Assembly (NCBI GenBank): GCA_965230795.1
Contig: OZ246020.1
Coordinates: forward strand, 1,240,001-1,304,000
From: PZPK01 sp965230795
GTDB lineage: Bacteria > Pseudomonadota > Gammaproteobacteria > Pseudomonadales > Oleiphilaceae
DNA length: 64,000 nucleotides
Direction: 5' to 3'
Shown here: positions 45,858 through 54,786 of the stretch, one piece after another
Position numbering within the stretch: the stretch's first letter is position 1
Layout of the letters: every line of letters starts with the position of its first letter
Translations under genes and position numbers: made by a program
The notes under the pieces: generated by a model
Database searches by the model: none
What the model was told of the DNA's origin: nothing
What the model saw: the letters and a program-made list of their open reading frames with translations, nothing else

Positions 45858-45897
45858 AACACTATTCCTGTGGACCTCACTGGTCCGGAAGAGTGTT
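45858..45897 (+). promoter_or_regulatory. stem-loop 48 bases before fabF
   Basis: Outer pairs AACACT/AGTGTT, middle TTCC/GGAA, inner GGACC/GGTCC around loop TCACT, then TTGTAAAA. The structure could be a leader attenuator or a terminator for read-through from acpP. Confidence 0.55.
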
Positions 45898-45944
45898 TTG
45901 TAAAACAGTTCAGGCAGCATCAGTTCAAAAAGAGGTGGAGTTAG

Positions 45945-47192
45945 ATGAAAAGGCGAGTCGTGGTTACCGGCATGGGTATTTTATCCCCGCTGGGAAACAC
46001 TGTTGAAGATTCGTGGGCGCAATTGGTTGCGGGAAAAAGTGGCATCGATTTCATTACACGATTTGATACCGAAGGCTTTGGTGCGCGTATTGGTGGAGAG
46101 ATCAAGGGTCTTGAGATCACTGACTATCTTGATCGCAAAGAGGCGCGTCGAATGGATGCTTTCATGCAATACGGCATGGTAGCTGCGATGCAGGCGGTGT
46201 CAGACTCGGGGCTCGAATCTCTCTCCGAAGAACAGAAAAAACGTACCGGAGTGGCAATAGGTTCAGGTATTGGTGGCATAGAAACCATAGAGCAGGTGCG
46301 CGACACTTTTGTGAAGTCCGGACCAAGAAAAGTGTCTCCCTTCTTTGTGCCCAGTTCGATCATCAATATGATTTCTGGCAATGTGGCGATCAAGTATGGT
46401 TTCAAGGGCCCGAACATCGCGGTCGTCACGGCCTGTACTACCGGTACACATAACATTGGATATGCAGCGCGTACCATTGCCTATGGCGATGCCGATGTTA
46501 TGTTGGCTGGCGGGGCTGAAATGGCAACAACAGAAGTGGCAATGGCGGGATTTGGTAATGCCAAAGCGCTATCGACACAAAATGATGAACCTACCAAAGC
46601 GAGTCGGCCCTGGGATAAGGCCCGCGACGGTTTCGTATTATCAGATGGGGCTGGCGTACTGGTTCTTGAAGAGCTTGAGCACGCGCGTGCCCGCGGAGCC
46701 AGGATCTATGCAGAACTGGTCGGCTTTGGAATGAGTGATGACGCTCACCATATTACTTCGCCCATCGAAGATGGCTCGGGCGCCCGGGCTTCCATGGAAA
46801 ACGCCTTGAACGATGCGGGGTTGCAGCCACAGGACATCGGCTACATCAACGCACATGGCACGTCGACGCCTCTGGGGGATGTGGCTGAGTGCAAAGCCAT
46901 TAAGGATTTGTTCCTTGATCACAGCAGCGAACTGCTGGTGAGCTCAACCAAATCGATGACAGGACACCTTTTGGGTGCAGCAGGAGCTGTTGAGGCAATT
47001 TTCTCGGTCCTGTCTCTGGTCAACAATTTAGCTCCACCTACCATTAATCTTGACGATCCCGAGGATGGCTGCGACCTGGATTTCGTGCCACACAAGTCCA
47101 GGGAGAAAACAATCGACAAGGTCTTGTCCAATTCCTTTGGCTTCGGTGGGACCAACGCCACGATTATTTTCCAGTCTTTTGAAGGTGCCTAG
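45945..47192 (+). CDS. fabF: beta-ketoacyl-ACP synthase II FabF
   Basis: 415 residues. Catalytic Cys164 in VVTACTTGTHNIG, His in INAHGTSTPLGD and His in STKSMTGHLLGAAGA. It elongates acyl chains by condensing with malonyl-ACP. GGTNATII ends the protein. RBS AAAGAGGTGGAG. It overlaps pabC by one base. Confidence 0.97.
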   Translation: MKRRVVVTGMGILSPLGNTVEDSWAQLVAGKSGIDFITRFDTEGFGARIGGEIKGLEITDYLDRKEARRMDAFMQYGMVAAMQAVSDSGLESLSEEQKKRTGVAIGSGIGGIETIEQVRDTFVKSGPRKVSPFFVPSSIINMISGNVAIKYGFKGPNIAVVTACTTGTHNIGYAARTIAYGDADVMLAGGAEMATTEVAMAGFGNAKALSTQNDEPTKASRPWDKARDGFVLSDGAGVLVLEELEHARARGARIYAELVGFGMSDDAHHITSPIEDGSGARASMENALNDAGLQPQDIGYINAHGTSTPLGDVAECKAIKDLFLDHSSELLVSSTKSMTGHLLGAAGAVEAIFSVLSLVNNLAPPTINLDDPEDGCDLDFVPHKSREKTIDKVLSNSFGFGGTNATIIFQSFEGA

Positions 47193-48034
47193 TGGTGCGA
47201 CAAGCCCATATTACCTTGGTTAATGGTGTTGAAACCTCGGCCCTCGATATCACAGACAGAGGGCTCGCCTATGGAGATGGATTGTTTGAAACCATGCGAG
47301 TCGTGCGGGGAAAAGTTCCGCTATTGGACTACCATCGTCAGCGCCTGGCTCTTGGGGCAGAGCGTTTGGCCTTGGGAGTGCAGGAGAACATACTGGCTTT
47401 GTTTGACGAGGCTGTGCGCTCTTCGTTAAAAGGGCTCAGTCGGGATGCCCTGTTAAAGGTGATTGTGACGCGTGGAAGTGCAGGTCGTGGCTATACGCCA
47501 CCAGAGTCAGCTGACTGCACTGTGGTGGCCCAGCTCTTTGAGCCCGTCGATCTGGACCAGAAGAAAGCCGGCAAAGGTATCAGGCTGGATGTTTTAAATT
47601 ATCGTTTGGGTCCACAGCCCGCGCTGGCAGGAATCAAACATCTGAATCGACTGGATCAGGTTTTGGCATCTCGCGAGTTATCAAGCGATGAAGGTTTGAT
47701 CTGTGATCTGAACGGCTATGTCGTTGAAGGTGTTAAAACCAATGCTCTGTTTTTCTTTGAGGACAGGGTAGTCACGCCTGATTTAAGCAGTTGCGGAGTC
47801 GCTGGTACCCTTCGTCAATATTTGTTGGAAAACGCCAAAAGCCTGGGTTTCGAGATTGCAGTCGAGTCCGTATCGGAGAGCATTCTGGAGGAGATTGACG
47901 GAATCGCCATGATCAACAGTATCATTGGTTGCTGGCCCGTTAAACAACTGGGCTCCCGAAAACTGGGTATCGACAAACGTTGCCGGACTATTCAAACTCT
48001 CCTTGCAGATAAATTGGCTTACCCTCGCGTATAA
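47192..48034 (+). CDS. pabC: aminodeoxychorismate lyase PabC
   Basis: 280 residues, fold IV PLP enzyme. DRGLAYGDGLFETMRV is the family signature; the PLP Lys is in LAGIKHLNRLDQVLA. NGYVVEGVKTNALFFFED and GVAGTLRQYLL follow. It makes p-aminobenzoate for folate. GTG start; the neighbours fabF and mltG are the standard context. Confidence 0.93.
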   Translation: MVRQAHITLVNGVETSALDITDRGLAYGDGLFETMRVVRGKVPLLDYHRQRLALGAERLALGVQENILALFDEAVRSSLKGLSRDALLKVIVTRGSAGRGYTPPESADCTVVAQLFEPVDLDQKKAGKGIRLDVLNYRLGPQPALAGIKHLNRLDQVLASRELSSDEGLICDLNGYVVEGVKTNALFFFEDRVVTPDLSSCGVAGTLRQYLLENAKSLGFEIAVESVSESILEEIDGIAMINSIIGCWPVKQLGSRKLGIDKRCRTIQTLLADKLAYPRV

Positions 48035-48117
48035 ATTTTTGGGGCTTTGATGCGCCATCCCTTGCATGTGTCCATTGAATTGATCCGAACCCTGCTACAA
48101 AAACAATAGTACTGTTC

Positions 48118-49182
48118 ATGTCTAAAGCCTTTGTTATTCGTTCCATTGTCGTCATCGTTCTTACCCTCGCTTTGGCGCTCATCTATTACCATCGTGCCCT
48201 GGATGAGGTTCTGCCCATTCCGGAAACGGGTGTTGTTTTCGAGGTTGCCAGAGGGGAGAGTCTGAATTCCGTACTGCGACGCATGCAGCAGCAAGAGCTC
48301 ATACATAACATCGTGGTAGCCAAGCTATATGCCAGACAGCATGATCTGGCAGCACAAATAAAGGCGGGTGAACTCAAGCTTGAACCGGGAATCTCAATCA
48401 GGAATCTCTTTGAGTTGTTGGTATCCAACAAGCGCGTTGAATACCGGGTCGTTCTGGTCGAGGGCAGTACGTTTCGTGAGGCTCGCAAAAATCTCAGTGA
48501 GCACGAAAAAATAAATACCACCCTCGCGGAATTGTCGGATGAGGAAGTGCTGCAACGGCTGAAAGCCCAGAGTGAATGGCCTTCCGACCATCCTGAGGGT
48601 AGTCTCTATCCCGATACTTACTTTTTTCATAAGGGCGATACTGACTGGTCCATCCTTCAGCGAGCACACCTTCGCTTGATGGATGTACTGACGGAAGAGT
48701 GGAACGGCAAGTCAGATCGCACCGCGCAGGCTTCCCCTTATGAGGCCCTGATTCTTGCCTCCATCGTTGAAAAAGAGACCGGTCATCCTGAGGAGCGTGA
48801 CGAGATTGCCGGCGTATTTACACGGCGTTTGCAAAAGGGGATGCGCTTGCAGACGGACCCTACAGTGATCTACGGACTGGGTGATCGTTATCAGGGCAAT
48901 ATTACGCGCGCACATTTGCGAGAGCACACTGCTTACAATACTTACCGGATTAATGGTCTGCCGCCTACGCCTATTGCGCTGGCAGGACGCGAAGCGATTC
49001 ACGCAGCCTTGCATCCGGCAGCGGGTGAGACGCTTTATTTTGTCGCCAAGGGAGATGGCTCCCATTATTTCTCAAAAACCTTCGAAGAGCATAATAAGGC
49101 TGTACGAAAATACCAGCTGTCCCGGCGCGCAGATTATCGTTCCACCCATCAATCAAGTCCAAAGGCTGAGGAAGTCAATTGA
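48118..49182 (+). CDS. mltG: endolytic murein transglycosylase MltG
   Basis: 354 residues. An N-terminal membrane helix (IRSIVVIVLTLALALIYY) precedes a LysM-like domain (about 40-110) and the YceG domain. The catalytic Glu is in ILASIVEKETGH, with LPPTPIALAGREAI and VAKGDGSHYFSKTFEEHN. It cuts glycan strands inside the wall and sets their length. The stop overlaps the tmk TTG. Confidence 0.96.
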   Translation: MSKAFVIRSIVVIVLTLALALIYYHRALDEVLPIPETGVVFEVARGESLNSVLRRMQQQELIHNIVVAKLYARQHDLAAQIKAGELKLEPGISIRNLFELLVSNKRVEYRVVLVEGSTFREARKNLSEHEKINTTLAELSDEEVLQRLKAQSEWPSDHPEGSLYPDTYFFHKGDTDWSILQRAHLRLMDVLTEEWNGKSDRTAQASPYEALILASIVEKETGHPEERDEIAGVFTRRLQKGMRLQTDPTVIYGLGDRYQGNITRAHLREHTAYNTYRINGLPPTPIALAGREAIHAALHPAAGETLYFVAKGDGSHYFSKTFEEHNKAVRKYQLSRRADYRSTHQSSPKAEEVN

Positions 49183-49811
49183 AACGCGGCAAGTTCATAA
49201 CTATCGAAGGCGGAGAGGGTGTTGGTAAATCAACGAATATTCAGTTTATCGCCGATTACCTTGGTCAACGTGGTATTGAGTGTATTGTTACCCGGGAGCC
49301 CGGCGGTACGCCTTTAGCCGAAGAGATACGGGAGGTTCTGATCGCCACAAGAGATGAACCGGTGGTGTCGGAAACCGAGTTGTTGTTAATGTTTGCGGCT
49401 CGCGCACAGCATCTACTCAGCAAGATTTTACCTGCAATGGTCTCCGGGAAATGGGTGGTCTGTGATCGTTTTACCGATGCTACCTATGCCTATCAGTCTG
49501 GTGGTCGAGGGGTGTCGGAGGAAAAAGTCAGTTTGCTTGAAAATTTTGTTCAGGGGAATGTTCGTCCTGATCTCACGCTACTGCTGGATGCACCCATTGA
49601 AATAGGTATGGCAAGAGCGCGAAATCGTGGCGCGCTCGACCGCTTTGAAACGGAGCAAACAGCATTTTTTCAACGGGTGCGCGATAACTATCTGCGACGC
49701 GCTGCGGAGTCGCCTGAGCGTTTCAAAATTGTCGACGCGACCCAAAGTCTGTCGGACGTCCAGCGATCCATCTCAGTTCATCTGGATAAGGCTTTGGGCG
49801 AACAGGCTTGA
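49179..49811 (+). CDS. tmk: thymidylate kinase
   Basis: 210 residues. P-loop GGEGVGKST (about 11-19), DRFTDATYAYQSGGRG and the LID region ARARNRGALDRFE. It phosphorylates dTMP. It starts with TTG 49179 after GAGGAAG, overlapping mltG. In E. coli holB follows; here the strand changes instead. Confidence 0.96.
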   Translation: MKRGKFITIEGGEGVGKSTNIQFIADYLGQRGIECIVTREPGGTPLAEEIREVLIATRDEPVVSETELLLMFAARAQHLLSKILPAMVSGKWVVCDRFTDATYAYQSGGRGVSEEKVSLLENFVQGNVRPDLTLLLDAPIEIGMARARNRGALDRFETEQTAFFQRVRDNYLRRAAESPERFKIVDATQSLSDVQRSISVHLDKALGEQA

Positions 49812-49822
49812 AAGCGAAGCGC

Positions 49823-50941
49823 TTAACCCCCGGCGAACTGGTTGAGAAGGATGGCGAGGATGATGACCTGGGGTAGTGTAATCAGGGGCAAAAACAAAGC
49901 CGTTTTCCAGGATTTGGTGGTGTCCCGAATAACCATAATCTCTGTGTAGTCCGTCGCAACACCCGCCATAAGAAACGCGAAACTGTTGCCCGGAGCGCCG
50001 GCACGATTCATCAAATCGGCAGCGATCGGGGTAGAGCCTTCCGAGCAGACTTCAATAATGGTTGCGGCAATCATTGTCGCGCCCAGACCGAGCAAGGTGG
50101 GGCCAAAGTATGTCTGAAAGTCGTCCAAAGATATGAATGCTCGAATCGCAGATGCCAGCAGAACACCGAAAAGCAACCAGCGCAGCACCATCTTTGAGCC
50201 GGAAATACCAGAGCGAGCCACGTCTGCAACGAGGCTACGATTCCAGTTAACTTCACGGAGTGCGGTTTTTGCCTGGTGCCAAAAGTGGAAATCGTCCGGC
50301 AGGTGATTGCTAATTCCTGAGGCTGGCAGGCTGCCTTTGGCTTCGAGACGGTCGAAAATCCAACCTGAAGAAATCGCGAGTACTATCGAGAGCGCGATAA
50401 AGGCAAGCGTCCAGGGCAGACCGATCAAGGCAATCATAATCAGGGTAAGCGACAATGAATTCCACGGGCTCGCAATCAGAAAGGCCATAACCTGACCAAG
50501 GCTTGCGCCCTTGCGGCGCAACTCCATGCCTACCATCAGGATTCCGTGGCTGCACAGGTCCAGCAATACCCCCGCTAAAGTGGCTCTCCACAGACCTTTA
50601 AAGGTGCCTCCTTTACCCAAAACAGAAATGATGAAGTGTTGCGGGATTTTGCTCAGCAAGCCCACAAATACCATCGCCAGCAACACACTCCACCACATGG
50701 TATTAATGAGATCTCGTACGCTATGGCTGATGACTCCATACCAGCTGTTATGGCTGAGATCTGCAAAGCTGAGAACATAGGCTGCTGTGGTTAAACCCAG
50801 ACAGCTCCACAGCAACCAGTCGATGGTGTTTGTATCTTCAGGGCAGCAGCTGGAGCTTGTTTGTTTGGCATGGCATGAAGGCTGAGCCTCTTCAGGTTTG
50901 GGGGTGTTGTGGCAGCATGAGTGTGTGGGCTTTTCAGTCAT
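49823..50941 (-). CDS. DUF318/UPF0718 permease with Cys/His-rich N-terminus
   Basis: 372 residues, eight to ten transmembrane segments. It has two homologous halves of the permease family, with DLCSHGILMVGMELRRKG and SPWNSLSLTLIM in the first and the matching EVCSEGSTPIAADLMNRAG and FLMAGVATDYTEIMVI in the second. Residues 1-35 hold Cys9, Cys10, His11, Cys23, His24, Cys32 and Cys33, like a soft-metal-binding tail. It overlaps the end of a CueR-type regulator gene, so the pair is one operon. Metal export, perhaps copper, is an inference. Start 50941; upstream Met would disturb the tail. Confidence 0.82.
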   Translation of the reverse strand: MTEKPTHSCCHNTPKPEEAQPSCHAKQTSSSCCPEDTNTIDWLLWSCLGLTTAAYVLSFADLSHNSWYGVISHSVRDLINTMWWSVLLAMVFVGLLSKIPQHFIISVLGKGGTFKGLWRATLAGVLLDLCSHGILMVGMELRRKGASLGQVMAFLIASPWNSLSLTLIMIALIGLPWTLAFIALSIVLAISSGWIFDRLEAKGSLPASGISNHLPDDFHFWHQAKTALREVNWNRSLVADVARSGISGSKMVLRWLLFGVLLASAIRAFISLDDFQTYFGPTLLGLGATMIAATIIEVCSEGSTPIAADLMNRAGAPGNSFAFLMAGVATDYTEIMVIRDTTKSWKTALFLPLITLPQVIILAILLNQFAGG

Positions 50942-51350
50942 GGCATGGTGCTCCAGAGCGGTCTGCATCACTCAGCTCATTGATAATGGCGCATTCAGGC
51001 TGCTCATCAGAACGGCAGGCCTCAGCCATCTCGATCAAATGGGCGTGCATTTGTTTCAGCGTTTCAATCTGTTCAGCAACCTGGTCGGCTTTTTCCATGA
51101 CCAGCGTTTTGACATCTTTGCTGTGTCTGGAGGGATTTTTATAAAGACTCAGCAAGTCCCGGCATTCGTCAATGGAAAAACCGGTTTGCCTTGCTCGGTG
51201 TACGAATTTTAGTTCATCCAGATCATCCGCGGAGTAGTCCCGATAGCCGTTCGCGGCTCTTTTGACAGGCGTGATGAGATCAATTTTCTCGTAGTAGCGA
51301 ATGGTCTTTGCGCTGAGTCCGGAAAGTTCAGATGCGGCACTGATATTCAT
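50934..51350 (-). CDS. CueR-type MerR family copper-responsive regulator
   Basis: 138 residues. The N-terminal MerR helix-turn-helix (AASELSGLSAKTIRYYEK) precedes a coiled-coil dimer helix. The metal-binding loop has Cys112 and Cys120 (ACRSDEQPEC), and Ser77 stands in RHSKDV. Cys112, Cys120 and Ser77 are exactly the residues of CueR and mark monovalent copper/silver sensing. A perfect CueR-type promoter lies upstream. The ATG at 51350 is preferred over TTG 51356. Confidence 0.92.
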   Translation of the reverse strand: MNISAASELSGLSAKTIRYYEKIDLITPVKRAANGYRDYSADDLDELKFVHRARQTGFSIDECRDLLSLYKNPSRHSKDVKTLVMEKADQVAEQIETLKQMHAHLIEMAEACRSDEQPECAIINELSDADRSGAPCHD

Positions 51351-51381
51351 AGCCAAATCTCATGTTCATTACAATAAGCCT

Positions 51382-51412
51382 AGACTAAACCTTACAGCTA
51401 GGGGAAGGTCAA
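51382..51412 (-). promoter_or_regulatory. CueR-type promoter and operator with 19-bp spacer
   Basis: On the minus strand TTGACC (51412-51407), 19-base spacer, TAGTCT (51387-51382). The spacer contains the dyad ACCTT-CCCC...TAAGGT of copA promoters. A 19-base spacer requires MerR-type distortion for transcription, so the cueR-permease operon is probably autoactivated by copper. Confidence 0.88.
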
Positions 51413-51469
51413 GCGTGCCTTGGGCAGAAGGGAAAAACACTGGTTAATATAATCTGTATGCATCCGCCA

Positions 51470-51765
51470 GCGTGTCCATGCGCCCGCGGCAAACGACCGC
51501 CATGGATGGTGGAAGTGCCGAAATAGTCTGGAACACTTTTCTGCCGACCGCCATGGATGGCGGGAGTGCCGAAATAGTCTGGAACACTTTTCTGCCGACC
51601 GCCATGGATGGCGGGAGTGCCGAAATGGTCTGGAATACTTTTCTGCCGACCGCCATGGATGGTAGAAGTGCCGAAATGGTCTGGAATAAATTTCGGTCCG
51701 TACATCCTGACCATCGCCGCTCCTGCGCATCCATGCGCTCGCGGCATACCGTACATCCTGTACAT
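51470..51765 (-). repeat. modular palindromic repeat array, locus 2 (51-bp tandem units)
   Basis: On the minus strand the array begins at 51765, just after the acnB terminator T-tract, with ATGTACAGGATGTACGG. It first matches locus 1 almost base for base, with stem GCGCAT-GG-ATGCGC at 51725-51738. It then continues as four 51-bp tandem units at 51495-51545, 51546-51596, 51597-51647 and 51648-51698, the last running back into the locus-1 type sequence. Each unit holds a stem around CCATCCATGG. A degenerate fragment GCGCATGGACACGC ends the array at 51470-51483. Confidence 0.9.
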
Positions 51766-51793
51766 AAAAAAACCCGGCGAAAGCCGGGTTTTT
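51765..51793 (-). terminator. intrinsic terminator of acnB
   Basis: AACCCGGC (51771-51778), loop GAAA, GCCGGGTT (51783-51790). On the minus strand it is followed by TTTTTTT and then the repeat array. Confidence 0.92.
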
Positions 51794-51814
51794 CAGGATA
51801 TAAAAATTAACTGA

Positions 51815-54415
51815 CTATGCTTCAGCGACGTGTGCGCTTGCAGCCTTCTCAGTGTAATTGTCCATTTGATCGAAGTTGAGGTAGCGATAGATATCGCTGG
51901 CCATGCTATCGATGTTCTTCGCGTATTCCATGTATTCCGCAGGCGTTGGCAGTTTACCCAATACCGCACCTACCGCAGCAAGCTCGGCAGAGGTCAGGTA
52001 AACGTTAGCGCCATCACCCAAACGGTTGGGGAAGTTACGCGTCGAAGTCGAAAGAACCGTAGCACCGGGTTTCACTCGAGCCTGGTTACCCATACACAGT
52101 GAACAGCCAGGCATTTCGGTGCGAACACCGGCTTTGCCGTAGACGTTGTAGTAACCTTCTTCCATCAGCTGAGCCTGGTCCATCTTGGTTGGAGGCGACA
52201 TCCACAAACGCGTCTCGAGCTCATCCTTGTTTTGCTCCAGCAACTTACCGGCTGCACGGAAGTGACCAATGTTGGTCATACAAGAACCAATGAATACTTC
52301 ATCAACCTTATCGCCAGCGACGTCAGACAGCAGTTTGGCGTCGTCCGGGTCGTTCGGACAACAAACGATAGGCTCTTTGATTTCGGCGAGGTCGATCTCA
52401 ACCACATGCGCATATTCGGCATCTGCATCGGCAGCCAGCAAAGAAGGATTCGCCAGCCATTCTTCCATTGCCTTGGCACGACGTTCAAGTGTTCGCGGGT
52501 CACCGTAACCTTCAGCAATCATCCAGCGTAGCATCACGATGTTGGAGCGCAGGTACTCAGCAACCGATTCCTCGGAAAGCTTGATCGTACAACCGGCTGC
52601 AGAGCGTTCTGCGGAAGCATCGGACAGTTCGAATGCCTGCTCAACGGTCAGGTTATCCAGGCCTTCGATTTCAAGTACACGACCTGAGAACTCGTTGATC
52701 TTGCCCGCTTTTTCGACGGTCAGGATGCCTTGTTTGATGCCGTAATAAGGGATGGCATGAACCAGGTCACGCAGAGTGATACCGGGCTGCATTTCTCCCT
52801 TGAAGCGAACCAGAATCGATTCAGGCATGTCCAGAGGCATGACGCCTGTAGCCGCCGCAAAAGCGACCAGACCAGAACCTGCCGGGAAGGAAATACCCAT
52901 TGGGAAACGGGTGTGTGAGTCACCACCGGTACCCACTGTATCGGGTAGCAGCATGCGGTTCAACCAGGAGTGAATGATACCGTCACCAGGTCGCAGTGCC
53001 ACACCGCCACGAGTTTGAATAAAGTCGGGCATGGTGTGTTGCATTTCTACGTCAACAGGCTTTGGATACGCCGCGGTATGACAGAAAGACTGCATAACCA
53101 AATCTGCCTGGAAGCCCAGGCAGGCCAGGTCTTTCAACTCGTCGCGGGTCATGGGACCAGTAGTATCCTGAGAACCGACTGTCGTCATCTTGGGTTCGCA
53201 GTACGTGCCGGGACGCACGCCTTGACCTTCTGGCAGACCGCAGGCGCGACCAACCATTTTCTGCGCCAGTGTAAAGCCTTTGTTACCAGCTTCAGGATCG
53301 ACAGGCAGACGGAAAATATCGGTTGCACCCAGACCAAGCGCTTCACGGGCCTTGGTCGTCAGACCGCGGCCGATGATCAAAGGAATTCGGCCACCTGCCT
53401 GAACTTCGTCCAGAATAACCTGAGACTTGAATTTGAATTCGGACAGAACATCACCGTTTTCTGCCAGAATCTTACCTTCGTAAGGACGAATCTCGATTAC
53501 GTCGCCCATGTTCAGTTTGTCTACAGGGGCTTCAAATACCAGTGCACCGGCATCTTCCATGGTGTTGAAGAAGATTGGCGCAACCTTGTTGCCAATGCAT
53601 ACACCACCAGCGCGTTTGTTTGGTACGCCTGGAATATCATCGCCGAAGAACCATAGCACTGAGTTAGTTGCTGACTTACGAGAGGAACCTGTTCCTACTA
53701 CGTCACCAACGAAAGCAACCGGGTGACCTTTAGCCTTGATTTCCTCGATCTGTTTCATTGGACCGGTGACGCCATGCTCTTCCGGCTCCAGACCATCGCG
53801 GGTCATTTTGTAAGCTGCGCGAGCATGAAGCGGGATGTCAGGCCGTGACCAGGCATCAGGTGCAGGAGACAGGTCATCGGTGTTGGTCTCGCCAGTCACC
53901 TTGAACACGGTCATCTTCATGCTCTCTGGCACTTTGTCTTTGTTGGTGAACCATTCTGCATTGGCCCAGGATTCCATCACTTCTTTAGCAACGGCATTGC
54001 CTGCGTCCATTTTCTCTTTGACATCATTGAACGCGTCGAACATCAACAGTGTGTGCTTGAGTTCTTCGCCGGCCAGAGCAGCCAGCTCAGCATCGTCGAG
54101 TAAGTCCACCAGTGTCGCGATGTTGTAACCGCCTTGCATCATACCCAGCAGCTGAACGGCTTTTTTCTTGTCGATCAGGGGAGACTGCGCTTCACCTTTT
54201 ACAATGGCTGTCAGAAAGCCGGCCTTCACATATGCCGCTTCATCTACGCCTGGTGGAACGCGGTTTTCGATAAGATCCAGGATGTAATCTTCTTCGCCGG
54301 CGGGCGGGTTTTTCAACAGCTCAACCAAGCCAGCTGCTTGCTCAGCATTCAGGGGCTTGGGTGGAATATTCAACTCGGCACGTTCAGCGACGTGGGCGCG
54401 ATATGCTTCTAGCAC
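51815..54415 (-). CDS. acnB: bifunctional aconitate hydratase 2
   Basis: About 866 residues. Interconverts citrate and isocitrate in the TCA cycle. The [4Fe-4S] cysteines are in GSCMTNIGH and PGCSLCMGNQ. An N-terminal HEAT-like domain, EYRKHVAER-like start (AYRAHVAERAEL) and SCMTN region agree with AcnB rather than AcnA. The frame opens at 54448, but GTG 54415 is preceded by GAGGA and aligns with the E. coli start. AcnB can act as an mRNA-binding regulator when its cluster is lost. Confidence 0.96.
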   Translation of the reverse strand: MLEAYRAHVAERAELNIPPKPLNAEQAAGLVELLKNPPAGEEDYILDLIENRVPPGVDEAAYVKAGFLTAIVKGEAQSPLIDKKKAVQLLGMMQGGYNIATLVDLLDDAELAALAGEELKHTLLMFDAFNDVKEKMDAGNAVAKEVMESWANAEWFTNKDKVPESMKMTVFKVTGETNTDDLSPAPDAWSRPDIPLHARAAYKMTRDGLEPEEHGVTGPMKQIEEIKAKGHPVAFVGDVVGTGSSRKSATNSVLWFFGDDIPGVPNKRAGGVCIGNKVAPIFFNTMEDAGALVFEAPVDKLNMGDVIEIRPYEGKILAENGDVLSEFKFKSQVILDEVQAGGRIPLIIGRGLTTKAREALGLGATDIFRLPVDPEAGNKGFTLAQKMVGRACGLPEGQGVRPGTYCEPKMTTVGSQDTTGPMTRDELKDLACLGFQADLVMQSFCHTAAYPKPVDVEMQHTMPDFIQTRGGVALRPGDGIIHSWLNRMLLPDTVGTGGDSHTRFPMGISFPAGSGLVAFAAATGVMPLDMPESILVRFKGEMQPGITLRDLVHAIPYYGIKQGILTVEKAGKINEFSGRVLEIEGLDNLTVEQAFELSDASAERSAAGCTIKLSEESVAEYLRSNIVMLRWMIAEGYGDPRTLERRAKAMEEWLANPSLLAADADAEYAHVVEIDLAEIKEPIVCCPNDPDDAKLLSDVAGDKVDEVFIGSCMTNIGHFRAAGKLLEQNKDELETRLWMSPPTKMDQAQLMEEGYYNVYGKAGVRTEMPGCSLCMGNQARVKPGATVLSTSTRNFPNRLGDGANVYLTSAELAAVGAVLGKLPTPAEYMEYAKNIDSMASDIYRYLNFDQMDNYTEKAASAHVAEA

Positions 54416-54786
54416 TAGTTCATCCTCATCAGTTGATATCCAGTACATCGTTCGCAGTTTTTTGATGTGTATACACCAACACGGTCGCGCATGATATGGA
54501 GATGCCGGCGCTTCCTTGAATAACCTTCTTTCGGGTATGTTGTGTTGTTACATCAGAGCAACTGTGGATGACTGAAACGGGTCGGTGGTGTGTTTGCCGG
54601 CGCCTTGGCCTGCAAACCCTTCTAAACTGCATAGCAGTGTAGTCCACGCTCATTTTTCGCGCAGGTATTCTACGTATTTTTCTCGTGAATGTTAAGTTGC
54701 ACAGCTATAGCCTGCCTTATATTCAACATTCATGGACAAAATACATATAATGCCGCTCCGCTGACTCCACTCGCGCTTTAGATGAG
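54416..54786. promoter_or_regulatory. acnB-miaE divergent gap, 371 bases
   Basis: The gap holds a palindrome GTGTATACAC (54467-54476) about 50 bases upstream of acnB, a candidate GntR-type operator. It also holds a perfect TATAAT at 54746-54751 facing miaE. No gene is supported. Confidence 0.5.
54746..54751 (+). promoter_or_regulatory. -10 box of miaE
   Basis: TATAAT with a weak -35 TCAACA about 18 bases upstream. It is placed 36 bases before the GTG start, so the transcript leader is about 30 bases. Confidence 0.5.

Noticed and set aside
51495..51698. CRISPR array
   Set aside because: Units are directly contiguous with no spacers, and no cas genes are in the window.
51398..51814. Open frames of 96-118 codons on both strands over locus 2
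   Set aside because: Same reason as locus 1; the 17-residue peptide repeat simply mirrors the 51-bp DNA repeat.
52970..53656. 228-codon frame antisense to acnB
   Set aside because: acnB is unambiguous on the other strand; the frame has no family or ribosome site.
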